A DNA stretch of 13,087 bases from Bacteroidota bacterium (GTDB taxonomy: Bacteria > Bacteroidota > Bacteroidia > NS11-12g > UBA955). This document shows, piece by piece, positions 1 through 7,049 of this stretch. The notes beneath the pieces are model-generated. The model saw only the letters and a program-made list of their open reading frames with translations, did no database searches and was not told the DNA's origin. The DNA is taken from the NCBI GenBank assembly GCA_008081305.1, contig VMCP01000212.1, positions 1-13,087 of the forward strand. Direction: 5' to 3'. The stretch's first letter is position 1, and the number at the start of each line of letters is the position of its first letter. A program made the translations under genes and the position numbers.

Positions 1-566
1 TGGTTTCTGAAATAATGAGCGCCCGTCAACTCGATGAATTTGTTGAGAATGTAGACATCCTTCAAGTGGGTACTCGAAACATGCAAAACTATCCTTTGCT
101 TCGAGCTCTTGGAAAAATAAATAAACCCGTTTTATTAAAAAGAGGAATGAGCAGTACCATTGAAGAATGGTTACTCGCTGCGGAGTATATTCTATCTGGT
201 GGAAACGAACAAGTTATCCTTTGTGAAAGAGGAATTCGCACCTTTGAAACAGCTACTAGAAACACCTTAGACATTGCAGCCGTGCCATTGGTTCAACAAT
301 TGAGTCATCTACCTGTGATCGTTGACCCAAGTCAGGGTACTGGCGTAAGAGATATCGTAGATCCCGTATCTGTTGCGGCCATAGCGGCAGGAGCTGACGG
401 ATTAATCATTGAAGTGCACAACCAACCCGAAGAAGCGCTTAGTGATGGAGATCAATCTATTTACCTCGATCAGTTCGAAACGCTTCAAAAGCGTCTGGTT
501 AAAGCTGCTTCTATCGATAATAGACGGTTTGATTTTCAAGGTCCAGCCGTAAATATCCCTTCTTAA
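1..566 (+). CDS. 3-deoxy-7-phosphoheptulonate (DAHP) synthase, type I-beta, C-terminal part (5' truncated by window edge)
   Basis: DAHP synthase condenses phosphoenolpyruvate and erythrose 4-phosphate in the first committed step of the shikimate pathway; it is cytosolic. The reading frame is open to the left edge: residues VSEI precede the first internal ATG at 15, matching the family pattern before the (D/S)ILQVGTRNMQN motif, so ATG 15 is internal and the true start lies outside. Visible family motifs in order are QVGTRNMQN, LLKRGMSSTIEEW, CERGIRTFETATRNTLD, VDPSQGTGVRD, IIEVH and ALSDGDQS. The Glu of IIEVH and the Asp of LSDG correspond to known metal ligands. The usual metal-binding His of the DPSH motif is Gln here (codon 333-335). 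No chorismate mutase domain follows the barrel, so this is not a DAHPS-AroQ C-terminal fusion; an N-terminal AroQ or regulatory domain cannot be excluded. The symporter gene follows after 42 bases on the same strand and may be co-transcribed. Confidence 0.9.
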   Translation, partial: VSEIMSARQLDEFVENVDILQVGTRNMQNYPLLRALGKINKPVLLKRGMSSTIEEWLLAAEYILSGGNEQVILCERGIRTFETATRNTLDIAAVPLVQQLSHLPVIVDPSQGTGVRDIVDPVSVAAIAAGADGLIIEVHNQPEEALSDGDQSIYLDQFETLQKRLVKAASIDNRRFDFQGPAVNIPS

Positions 567-579
567 TTTTAGTTTTACT

Positions 580-613
580 CTCATGCGTTCGTTATATTCG
601 GAGCGAGCATGAG
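580..613 (+). repeat. Inverted repeat whose right arm contains the symporter start codon
   Basis: CTCATGC (580-586) is perfectly complementary to GCATGAG (607-613), with a 20-base loop. The right arm includes the ATG at 609-611. In RNA this 7-bp stem would place the start codon in a helix. The sequence also holds a weak -7-like element, TATATTCG, at 593-600 (one mismatch to TAnnTTTG); if that is the promoter, the transcript would begin almost at the ATG and the left arm would be absent. Function is inferred only. Confidence 0.3.
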
Positions 614-2474
614 TAGCGACAATCAATCGTGGGGAACCCGCGTCGGGTTAATCCTCGCAATGGCCGGAAATGCCGTTGGTTTAGGTAACTTTCTTAGATT
701 CCCCGTTCAAGCCGTTCAAAACGGTGGAGGAACTTTCATTATACCCTATCTGGTTTGTTTTTTCCTAATGGGGATACCCTTGTTATGGATTGAATGGTCC
801 ACAGGTAGATATGGTGGTAAAAATGGAAATCATTGTACCCCATTTATCTTAAACGACATGGGGAAAAAACGCCTTTGGAAGTACATTGGCGTTTTTGGGA
901 TATTCACCAATATTGCGGTAGCTGCTTATTACACTTTTATAGAAAGTTGGACCTTAGGTTATGTGATTCACTCTGTAAAACAAACGTTTACAGGGATGGA
1001 CCAATACCAAGTATCTTCCTATTTTGGAAACTTTGTAGATCTTAACACAAGCACTCTCGGAATACCCTTAGAACCTGTAATTCTTTACCTTATCTGCTTG
1101 GTTATCAATATTTATATTCTATCTAAAGGGCTCGAAGGCGGTGTAGAGAAGGTGGCCAAAATCGGTATGCCATTATTGATCGCCTTTGGTGCATTTTTAG
1201 CTATACGAGGACTCACTCTTGGTGATAGCGGATCACCGGCAGATTGCGCCGATTGTGATGCATTCTTGGGCCTAGATTTCTTATGGAAACCCGACTTTTC
1301 TAACTTATGGGATGCAAAAGTGTGGCTTGCAGCAGCAGGTCAGATCTTTTTCACTTTATCTGTGGGAATGGGAACCATTCATTGCTATGCAGCCTATGTA
1401 AAGCCCAAAGATGACGTTGCACTAAACGCAATGGCCGCTGGTTGGATGAACGGATTCGTAGAAATTGTTCTTGGAGCATCTATCGTAATACCCATCGCCG
1501 TTGGTTATTTAGGGCTGGATTGGCTTAAAGAAAACGCATCCTTCTCTATGGCTTTCCAAACCATGCCATATTTATTTGGTAAATGGGGAACGGTCTTAGC
1601 GACTGTTGCCGGCTTCATGTGGTTTGGTTTATTATTCTTTGCTGGTATCACGTCATCGCTGGCCATGGGAACTCCATGGATGGGCTTTATGCAAGATGAG
1701 TTTGGTTACAGCCTAAAAAAGGCTGCTTGGAGTTTTGGATTAATCACACTGATTATGGGACTACCCACGGTAATCTTCTTCAACCAAGGGGTTTTTGACC
1801 AGTACGATTATTGGGCAGGAACGGTGGTTCTAGTTGTATTTGCGCTGGCAGAAAGTATATTGTTTGGCTGGGTTTTCGGCATAACCAAAGGATGGAATGA
1901 AATCAACGATGGAGCCGACATTAAACTACCTAAAATATATAAACCTATCCTGAAATACATTACGCCCACCATGCTAATCATCATTTTTATGGGAAGTTTA
2001 ATTCTTCCTCAAGATGGAGATTGGGAGAAAGCATTCAAAGGCGATTGGCAATTTGATGAAAAGAACAGCATCATCGGGCAACTCGGTAATAACGACATCA
2101 AACACAATAGGTCTTTGTTTTCAACAGACTATGAGTCAGACTACGACGATGTAGTAGTCATTAAAACCATCCCTGGAACAGAGGAATCATCACCTAGTAT
2201 TTCCTTTGCCAAGGTACCTGAAGAAGGTGCAGATAACTTAGCAGAGGATGAGATATCTTCGTTAACAACAACGGCACAAGTCACCTTAAATCCTACAGAC
2301 GAAATCAAGGTTAAACCCGGCGATATTATTCGTGGTGGAGATATTATTGCCGCAGGATGGCACATTAACCCCATTTTCTATCGCTACCTATCTCGCGTTA
2401 TGCTCTTGGGATTATTCGTGTATCTCGCCATCTTAGTAAGAGTGGCCAACAAGAAAAGAAAAGATTTGATATGA
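609..2474 (+). CDS. LeuT-type neurotransmitter:sodium symporter (NSS/SNF family), Na+-dependent amino acid transporter with periplasmic insertion
   Basis: Inner-membrane symporter that couples Na+ entry to uptake of an amino acid. It is very close to Aquifex LeuT and shares its numbering through TM1: N21, A22, G26, N27 and R30 in GNAVGLGNFLRFP, and Y107/Y108 in TM3. TM6 reads FFTLSVGMG: F248, T249 and S251 match LeuT F253, T254 and S256, while Met254 replaces F259. TM7 keeps N281 and E285 (LeuT N286, E290), which fits Cl--independent transport. TM8 has T348, S349, S350 and Met353 in place of I359. D400 matches the outer-gate D404. Twelve membrane segments are expected. Between TM11 and TM12 an acidic stretch of about 107 residues (roughly 477-583) replaces the short LeuT loop, which brings the length to 621 residues against about 510-520 in LeuT. 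The two Met substitutions suggest a bulky hydrophobic substrate, perhaps Met or an aromatic; this is inference. It overlaps the downstream MetS-like gene by 4 bases. Confidence 0.93.
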   Translation: MSSDNQSWGTRVGLILAMAGNAVGLGNFLRFPVQAVQNGGGTFIIPYLVCFFLMGIPLLWIEWSTGRYGGKNGNHCTPFILNDMGKKRLWKYIGVFGIFTNIAVAAYYTFIESWTLGYVIHSVKQTFTGMDQYQVSSYFGNFVDLNTSTLGIPLEPVILYLICLVINIYILSKGLEGGVEKVAKIGMPLLIAFGAFLAIRGLTLGDSGSPADCADCDAFLGLDFLWKPDFSNLWDAKVWLAAAGQIFFTLSVGMGTIHCYAAYVKPKDDVALNAMAAGWMNGFVEIVLGASIVIPIAVGYLGLDWLKENASFSMAFQTMPYLFGKWGTVLATVAGFMWFGLLFFAGITSSLAMGTPWMGFMQDEFGYSLKKAAWSFGLITLIMGLPTVIFFNQGVFDQYDYWAGTVVLVVFALAESILFGWVFGITKGWNEINDGADIKLPKIYKPILKYITPTMLIIIFMGSLILPQDGDWEKAFKGDWQFDEKNSIIGQLGNNDIKHNRSLFSTDYESDYDDVVVIKTIPGTEESSPSISFAKVPEEGADNLAEDEISSLTTTAQVTLNPTDEIKVKPGDIIRGGDIIAAGWHINPIFYRYLSRVMLLGLFVYLAILVRVANKKRKDLI

Positions 2475-2578
2475 GTACAAGCGCAATCATAACCATGGTG
2501 AGTACGCAGGTTTTCGTTACTGCTGTAACCGTTTTCTTCTTTGTTAAAGTTTTGAAGAAACCCGCAAAAAGCGATTAA
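2471..2578 (+). CDS. MetS-like small subunit of NSS transporter (35-residue membrane micropeptide)
   Basis: A 35-residue open frame begins at an ATG overlapping the symporter's TGA (ATGA, 2471-2474), the classic arrangement for translational coupling, and ends with TAA at 2576-2578. It starts MSTSAIITM, continues with a hydrophobic segment of about 18 residues (VFVTAVTVFFFVKVL) and ends in a basic tail, KKPAKSD, predicting a single-pass membrane peptide with a cytoplasmic C-terminus. The MSTSAI start plus one TM helix, directly behind an NSS gene, is the pattern of the MetS small subunit described with MetP in the Corynebacterium glutamicum methionine/alanine importer, where the small subunit is needed for activity. 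Assignment rests on this pattern and the position; similarity over 35 residues is necessarily limited. It is easily missed by length-filtered gene callers. Its stop lies 2 bases from the stop of the convergent kbl gene. Confidence 0.75.
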   Translation: MSTSAIITMVSTQVFVTAVTVFFFVKVLKKPAKSD

Positions 2579-2580
2579 AA

Positions 2581-3774
2581 CTATATCACACCCAAGGATT
2601 TACCCACTTTGGTAAAGGCCTCAATTGCTTTATCTATATGTGCATCGGTATGCGCTGCTGAAAGTTGTACGCGTATTCTCGCTTGGTCTTTTGGCACGAC
2701 TGGATAGAAAAATCCTATCACATAAATACCCTCTTCCAGTAATTGGTTAGCCATCGTCTGACTCAGCTTTGCATCGTATAACATAATAGGTACAATCGCA
2801 CTATCACCGTCTTTATAATCAAAACCAGCGGCTTTCATTCCTGCTTTAAAGCGCTTTACATTGTTTTCCAACCGATCGCGCAATTCTGTGGTTTCCGTCA
2901 ACATATTAAGCACTTCAATGCTTGCTCCCACGATACTTGGAGCCAATGAATTTGAAAATAAATACGGGCGACTTCTTTGCCTCAATATTTCAATGACTTC
3001 TTTTTTACCTGTTGTGTATCCACCCATCGCACCTCCCAATGCTTTTCCTAATGTACCGGTGACAATATCCACTTTGCCGTGAACACCACAATATTCAGGA
3101 ACGCCTTTTCCACTTGCACCAATAAAACCAGCCGCATGACACTCATCTGTCATGACCATCGCGTCGTACTTCTCCCCTAATTCACAGATTTTATCTAATT
3201 GGGCCACATAGCCATCCATTGAAAACACCCCGTCGGTAACGATGATTTTAAACCTTGCTCCTGCTTCGTTTGCTTCCTGAAGCTTGGCTTCCAAATCGTC
3301 CATATTGTTATTTTCGTATCGAAAACGTTTAGCCTTACACAGCCTTACTCCATCAATAATCGACGCGTGATTCAACGAATCACTGATGATCGCATCTTCG
3401 GGCCCAAAAAGGGGTTCAAATACTCCGCCATTGGCGTCAAACGCAGCTGCATAAAGAATGGTATCTTCCGTTCCATAAAACTCTGCAATCTTTCTTTCTA
3501 ACTCTTTATGAATATCTTGAGTTCCACAAATGAAACGCACACTACTCATGCCATATCCATGGGTATCAATCGCACTTTTTGCTGCTTCTACCACTCGCGG
3601 ATGACTGCTTAATCCAAGGTAATTGTTTGCACAAAAATTTATCACTTCAGAGCCATCATCCAATTTGATTAGGGCATCCTGAGCCGAAGTAATAATCCGT
3701 TCTTTTTTCAAAAGCCCAGACTGTTCAATTTGCTCTAATTCCTTTTGTAAATGTTCTTTGATAGCTCCGTACAT
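2581..3774 (-). CDS. kbl: Glycine C-acetyltransferase (2-amino-3-ketobutyrate CoA ligase)
   Basis: A cytosolic PLP enzyme of the alpha-oxoamine synthase family. It interconverts 2-amino-3-oxobutyrate plus CoA with glycine plus acetyl-CoA, the second step of threonine degradation via threonine dehydrogenase. The length of 397 residues matches E. coli Kbl (398). Motifs: SLNHASIIDG (134-143), DECHAAGF (210-217) and TGTLGKALGG (239-248), whose K244 is the Schiff-base lysine. The segment RQRSRPYLFSNSLAP (265-279) is nearly identical to E. coli Kbl and favours this enzyme over the KBL-like relatives BioF, HemA or serine palmitoyltransferase. It is the last gene of the minus-strand run, 38 bases after the GH3 stop, with a possible internal promoter element just upstream. 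No tdh gene lies in the window. No terminator hairpin is evident after its stop, which nearly abuts the convergent micropeptide gene. Confidence 0.95.
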   Translation of the reverse strand: MYGAIKEHLQKELEQIEQSGLLKKERIITSAQDALIKLDDGSEVINFCANNYLGLSSHPRVVEAAKSAIDTHGYGMSSVRFICGTQDIHKELERKIAEFYGTEDTILYAAAFDANGGVFEPLFGPEDAIISDSLNHASIIDGVRLCKAKRFRYENNNMDDLEAKLQEANEAGARFKIIVTDGVFSMDGYVAQLDKICELGEKYDAMVMTDECHAAGFIGASGKGVPEYCGVHGKVDIVTGTLGKALGGAMGGYTTGKKEVIEILRQRSRPYLFSNSLAPSIVGASIEVLNMLTETTELRDRLENNVKRFKAGMKAAGFDYKDGDSAIVPIMLYDAKLSQTMANQLLEEGIYVIGFFYPVVPKDQARIRVQLSAAHTDAHIDKAIEAFTKVGKSLGVI

Positions 3775-3791
3775 GATTGCTTTATTTTATA

Positions 3792-3799
3792 CAAAAATA
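3792..3799 (-). promoter_or_regulatory. Possible internal -7 promoter element upstream of kbl
   Basis: On the minus strand the gap between the GH3 stop and kbl reads TATTTTTG, an exact TAnnTTTG match to the Bacteroidota -7 element, 17 bases before the kbl ATG. No TTG is found at the expected -33 distance. The region is AT-rich, so a chance match is possible. It could give kbl expression independent of the upstream genes. Confidence 0.35.
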
Positions 3800-3812
3800 A
3801 GCAACCTAAGGG

Positions 3813-5300
3813 CTAAATGAAATGTAGTATTTCTTCCAGGTGTTTTCTATGATTTGCGAGCCGGGGAATCTTATTTTGACCTCCTAGTTTACCCTTGTCT
3901 TGAAGCCAACGCTTAAAACCACCCGGTGAAGACAAATGAATTCTTGGTGGTTTCATGAGTAATTCACCCACACGCTTACCCTCATAGTCACTATTTACCT
4001 TTTTAAGTTCATCATCAAACAATTGAATAAAATCATCAAGATTGATGGGGTTTGATTTGAACTCAAATATCCACTCGTGACCTTCTTTTCCTTTTTCAAA
4101 ACAAGGAGCTCCCGTGTAGTCAACGACTTCTAAATTCATGACTTTGCATACTTCTGCAACGGCTGTTTCTGCATTCTCCATGATTAACTCTTCCCCAAAT
4201 GCGTTGATAAAGAGTTTGGTTCTGCCCGTTATCTTAAATAAATAGGGCTCAGTATTGGTAAACTCAACGGTATCACCAATTACATACCTCCAAAGTCCGC
4301 TGTTATTGGTCACCACAACGGCATAATTTACACCGGTTTCGACTTCCCAAAGAGGCACCGCATACTTAGGCCCTTTATTTACAGGATAAAACTCATAAAA
4401 GATCCCGTGATGGGTCATTAGCAAGAGGTCTTTTTGCTCTTTATATGCCTGAACTCCAAAAAAACCCTCACTGGCATTATAGGTTTCAACATATCGCATG
4501 TGATCCCCAGGTATCAGCTTTTTATAAATCTCTCGATACGGTTCAAAACTCATTCCACCATGTATAAACAACTGCATGTTGGGCCAAACTTCATGAATGT
4601 GAGATTTTCCGGTAATTTCAAGTACTCGGTTTAACAATACCATAGACCACGTAGGCGCCCCGGAAATACTGGTTATGTTTTCATGAATGGTTGACTGGGC
4701 CATCATCTCCACCTTTTCTTCCCAATTATCCATGATGGAAATATGCACATCAGGTGCACTCTTCCAATTCGCCCATTGTGGCATGTGAGTCATTAAAACA
4801 GCACTTAAGTCTCCATAATAGCAAGATTCGTTTACTTGGTTAATGTTATGGGAACCGCCAATTAAAATTCCTTTGCCACTAAAAATATCTGCCTCGGGAT
4901 AAAAGGAATAAAACTGTGTGATAGGTTCTTTACTTCCTTTGAAGTGGGTGTGTTCAAGGGCTTCAAATGTTATGGGAATAAACTTTGATTCGTTACTGGT
5001 TGTGCCCGACGATTTTGCAAACCAGGTGATATCTGCAGGCCACAACAACTGTTGTTCGCCTTCCATATTTCGCTGGATATATGGTTTGAGTTCTTCATAA
5101 CCTACCACGGGTAATGCCGATCGGAATTCATCATAAGACAATCGGTTTTTTACATGATGATCATGGCCATAAACAATTCTACTAAGTTTATCTGTGAAGT
5201 ATTCTAATAACTCGTGTTGGTTTTTGATGGCTTTATCCGCCAGAGACCAAAGTTCCTGATGTCGTTGTTTAAAGTACCAACCAATTGCAGACGAAATCAT
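3813..5300 (-). CDS. GH3 family (auxin-responsive GH3-like) ATP-dependent acyl-adenylating protein
   Basis: A 495-residue member of the GH3 branch of the ANL (acyl/aryl-CoA synthetase, luciferase) superfamily. Plant GH3 enzymes adenylate a carboxylic acid and join it to an amino acid; the substrates of bacterial homologues are largely unknown. ATP-binding motifs are present and intact: KSSGTTSNESKFIPIT (96-111, phosphate-binding loop), TYNASEGFFG (273-282, adenine/AMP motif), RYVIGDTVEF (338-347) and FKITGRTKLF (355-364). A C-terminal GKLGGQNKIPR (470-480) carries the lysine expected for the mobile C-terminal domain. It is probably cytosolic; no signal peptide is seen. The start at ATG 5298-5300 fits the N-terminal helix of relatives. 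It follows the ABC ATPase gene by 46 bases and precedes kbl by 38, within an operon that also contains an acyltransferase. A function in amide conjugation of an acyl or amino acid is inference. Confidence 0.88.
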   Translation of the reverse strand: MISSAIGWYFKQRHQELWSLADKAIKNQHELLEYFTDKLSRIVYGHDHHVKNRLSYDEFRSALPVVGYEELKPYIQRNMEGEQQLLWPADITWFAKSSGTTSNESKFIPITFEALEHTHFKGSKEPITQFYSFYPEADIFSGKGILIGGSHNINQVNESCYYGDLSAVLMTHMPQWANWKSAPDVHISIMDNWEEKVEMMAQSTIHENITSISGAPTWSMVLLNRVLEITGKSHIHEVWPNMQLFIHGGMSFEPYREIYKKLIPGDHMRYVETYNASEGFFGVQAYKEQKDLLLMTHHGIFYEFYPVNKGPKYAVPLWEVETGVNYAVVVTNNSGLWRYVIGDTVEFTNTEPYLFKITGRTKLFINAFGEELIMENAETAVAEVCKVMNLEVVDYTGAPCFEKGKEGHEWIFEFKSNPINLDDFIQLFDDELKKVNSDYEGKRVGELLMKPPRIHLSSPGGFKRWLQDKGKLGGQNKIPRLANHRKHLEEILHFI

Positions 5301-5346
5301 GCTCGAGCTAATAAAGGCATAAAGATACGTGTCGGTCAGAGATTTA

Positions 5347-6027
5347 TCAATCTATTAGCTCAACGACACCATCTCGCAAGCGAATAATGCGTTTTGCATG
5401 TTGCGCTATATCTTCTTCGTGAGTAACCAATACAATGGTATTACCCGCGGAGTGTATCTCCTCAAATAACGCCATAATTTCATGGCTTGTTTGTGTATCC
5501 AAGTTCCCTGTGGGTTCATCCGCAAGCAAAATACTTGGGTTATTAATCAGTGCGCGTGCGACTGCTACACGCTGTCTTTGACCACCCGATAATTCATTGG
5601 GTTTATGGCTCATCCTATCGCCCAAACCTACCTTATCCAAAACCTCTTTGGCTCTCTCTTCCCTTTCTTTTTTGGGGATACCCGCATATACTAAAGGAAG
5701 CGAAACGTTTTCAATAGCATTCAAACGATTCAATAAATTGAAGGTTTGAAATACAAATCCAATTTCTGTATTACGCACTTCGCTCAAAGCCGAATCCGAC
5801 ATTTTACTGACCTCTTTGTTATTGAGAAAAAAAGTTCCTTCGGTGGGGCTGTCTAAACAACCGATGATATTCATCAATGTACTCTTTCCTGAACCGGAAG
5901 GTCCCATCAATGCAGTATACTCGCCACGTTCTATGTTTAGATTAACACCATTGAGCGCGTACACTATTTGTTCTCCAAGCTTATATCGTTTGGTTACGCC
6001 ATCAATTTCAATCAGTGACCTAGTCAT
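5347..6027 (-). CDS. ABC transporter ATP-binding protein, MacB/LolD type
   Basis: A 226-residue stand-alone nucleotide-binding subunit of a type VII (MacB/LolD/FtsE-like) ABC system. These couple ATP hydrolysis to mechanotransmission across the periplasm for lipoprotein release, peptide or drug export. All motifs are intact: Walker A GPSGSGKST (42-50), Q-loop Q94, signature LSGGQRQR (146-153), Walker B ILLADE (166-171) followed by PTGNLD, and H-loop His203. The stretch FVFQTFNLLNRLNAIENVSLPL is characteristic of this subfamily. No permease gene is adjacent, so the membrane partner must be encoded elsewhere. That leaves lipoprotein release (LolD) versus another MacB-like role unresolved, and no gene symbol is given. 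Its start overlaps the end of gatC by 8 bases, implying co-transcription and likely translational coupling. Confidence 0.92.
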   Translation of the reverse strand: MTRSLIEIDGVTKRYKLGEQIVYALNGVNLNIERGEYTALMGPSGSGKSTLMNIIGCLDSPTEGTFFLNNKEVSKMSDSALSEVRNTEIGFVFQTFNLLNRLNAIENVSLPLVYAGIPKKEREERAKEVLDKVGLGDRMSHKPNELSGGQRQRVAVARALINNPSILLADEPTGNLDTQTSHEIMALFEEIHSAGNTIVLVTHEEDIAQHAKRIIRLRDGVVELID

Positions 6028-6316
6028 TTTGATCTATCACCTTTGGAACCCGGAAGAAATCACTATCCTTCTTCGGTGCATTTTTCAATGCTTGCTCGCG
6101 CGAAATTTCTTGTTTCACCTCATCATCGCGAAGTACATTTTGTGAATCAGCCATGTAAATCAATGGTTCTACTCCATCCGTATCTACTGACTTCATCTTC
6201 TCGCACATATCCAAGATTTTTTCGAGATCCTTTTTTATGTTTTCCTTCTCATCTCCTTCAAAAGAAAGTCGAGATAGGTGAGCTAATGCATCTATTTTCT
6301 CATCTGTGATTTTCAT
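6020..6316 (-). CDS. gatC: Asp-tRNA(Asn)/Glu-tRNA(Gln) amidotransferase subunit C
   Basis: The small subunit of the GatCAB complex, which converts Glu-tRNA(Gln) and Asp-tRNA(Asn) to the correctly amidated tRNAs in the cytosol. GatC wraps around GatA and stabilises GatA-GatB. The 98-residue length is usual. The N-terminal helix IDALAHLSRLSF, the helical KKDLEKILDMCEKMKSVDTDGVEPL and the C-terminal proline/arginine-containing DDEV...NAPKKDSDFFRVPKVI are family hallmarks. Its ATG overlaps the plsC stop (ATGA at 6316-6313) and its 3' end overlaps the ABC ATPase start by 8 bases, so it sits inside a tightly coupled operon. gatA and gatB are not in the window, a separation common in this phylum. 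Confidence 0.95.
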   Translation of the reverse strand: MKITDEKIDALAHLSRLSFEGDEKENIKKDLEKILDMCEKMKSVDTDGVEPLIYMADSQNVLRDDEVKQEISREQALKNAPKKDSDFFRVPKVIDQND

Positions 6317-7047
6317 ACAATACCTGCGTTTTGTAAATCTTGATTGATAATGGAATATACCTTTTCTGCTAATTCCTTAGAGTCATCTATCGATAAACCT
6401 TTGGTTTCTATTGGTTTATGAACCTTCATTCTCATCTTACCTGGGCTAGCGCTCCATGTATAGGAATCTAGGCGTTTATAGTTATCTAAAATACTCACCG
6501 GAACCACCGGCAATTGTTTTTCAATTGCTAGTTTAAATGCACCCAACTTGAGCGGGTACTTAACTTTGGGTGTGTCTTTGGGAATTCTACCTTCCGGAAA
6601 AATAATCAAGCTCATTCCATCGTCTAGCTTTTCACCAGCTTGAACAAATGCGCCATGCGAACTACGTATACTTTCTCTTTTTACGGGTACGTCAATGGTC
6701 TCAAACCAAATTTTGAACAATGGAATATTTTTCAACTCCATTTTCGCCATAAAAAAATTCAAGGTAGGTAGGAAACCACCCGTTAGAACAATGTCTAAAT
6801 AAGACATATGATTCGCACAATAAACATACTGTGCTCTGGGATCAATACGCTCTTCGTAATCAATAACGGGTAACATTCCACCAAGCAAACTAGATGCATG
6901 ACCCCAAAACTTACGAAGCTTGTCTGCGTAATAAAAGGTGCTTTTGCGCGATAACAAAATCCATAAAAAAGGATATAAAATCAGAAACAGACCAATGAAA
7001 ATCAAGCCATAGTAACCGATGTAGATATACCCTAGAATCTTCCTCAT
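6313..7047 (-). CDS. 1-acyl-sn-glycerol-3-phosphate acyltransferase (PlsC/LPLAT family)
   Basis: A membrane-associated acyltransferase that most likely transfers a second acyl chain to lysophosphatidic acid in phospholipid synthesis. It has 244 residues. An N-terminal hydrophobic segment (about 6-32) anchors it in the inner membrane. The catalytic HX4D motif appears as NHMSYLD (His80, Asp85), and the substrate-phosphate motif as FPEGRIP (150-156). VPVSIL (182-187) corresponds to the conserved block IV. PlsC-family paralogues also make ornithine or glycine lipids and other acylated products, so the exact acceptor is not fixed by the sequence. The start lies 2 bases after the stop of the DUF4199 gene, and its stop overlaps the gatC start, so all are probably on one mRNA. 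Confidence 0.9.
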   Translation of the reverse strand: MRKILGYIYIGYYGLIFIGLFLILYPFLWILLSRKSTFYYADKLRKFWGHASSLLGGMLPVIDYEERIDPRAQYVYCANHMSYLDIVLTGGFLPTLNFFMAKMELKNIPLFKIWFETIDVPVKRESIRSSHGAFVQAGEKLDDGMSLIIFPEGRIPKDTPKVKYPLKLGAFKLAIEKQLPVVPVSILDNYKRLDSYTWSASPGKMRMKVHKPIETKGLSIDDSKELAEKVYSIINQDLQNAGIV

Positions 7048-7049
7048 GA

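Noticed and set aside
402..626. Open frame of 74 codons on the minus strand across the DAHP synthase end and the symporter start
   Set aside because: It is antisense to two well-supported genes, has no recognisable motifs and is explained by codon shadowing.
2599..2616. Small hairpin TTTACC/GGTAAA near the kbl stop, considered as a terminator
   Set aside because: It lies inside the kbl coding sequence, has only six pairs and lacks a T-run on either strand.
2581..3774. Kbl as a candidate lipid-forming alpha-oxoamine synthase (serine palmitoyltransferase or capnine-type)
   Set aside because: The length and the near-identity to E. coli Kbl around K244 and RQRSRPYLFSNSLAP favour true glycine C-acetyltransferase.
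5816..6145. Open frame of 109 codons on the plus strand, opposite the ABC ATPase and gatC
   Set aside because: It lies antisense to two certain genes, and its composition shows no family features or plausible start context.
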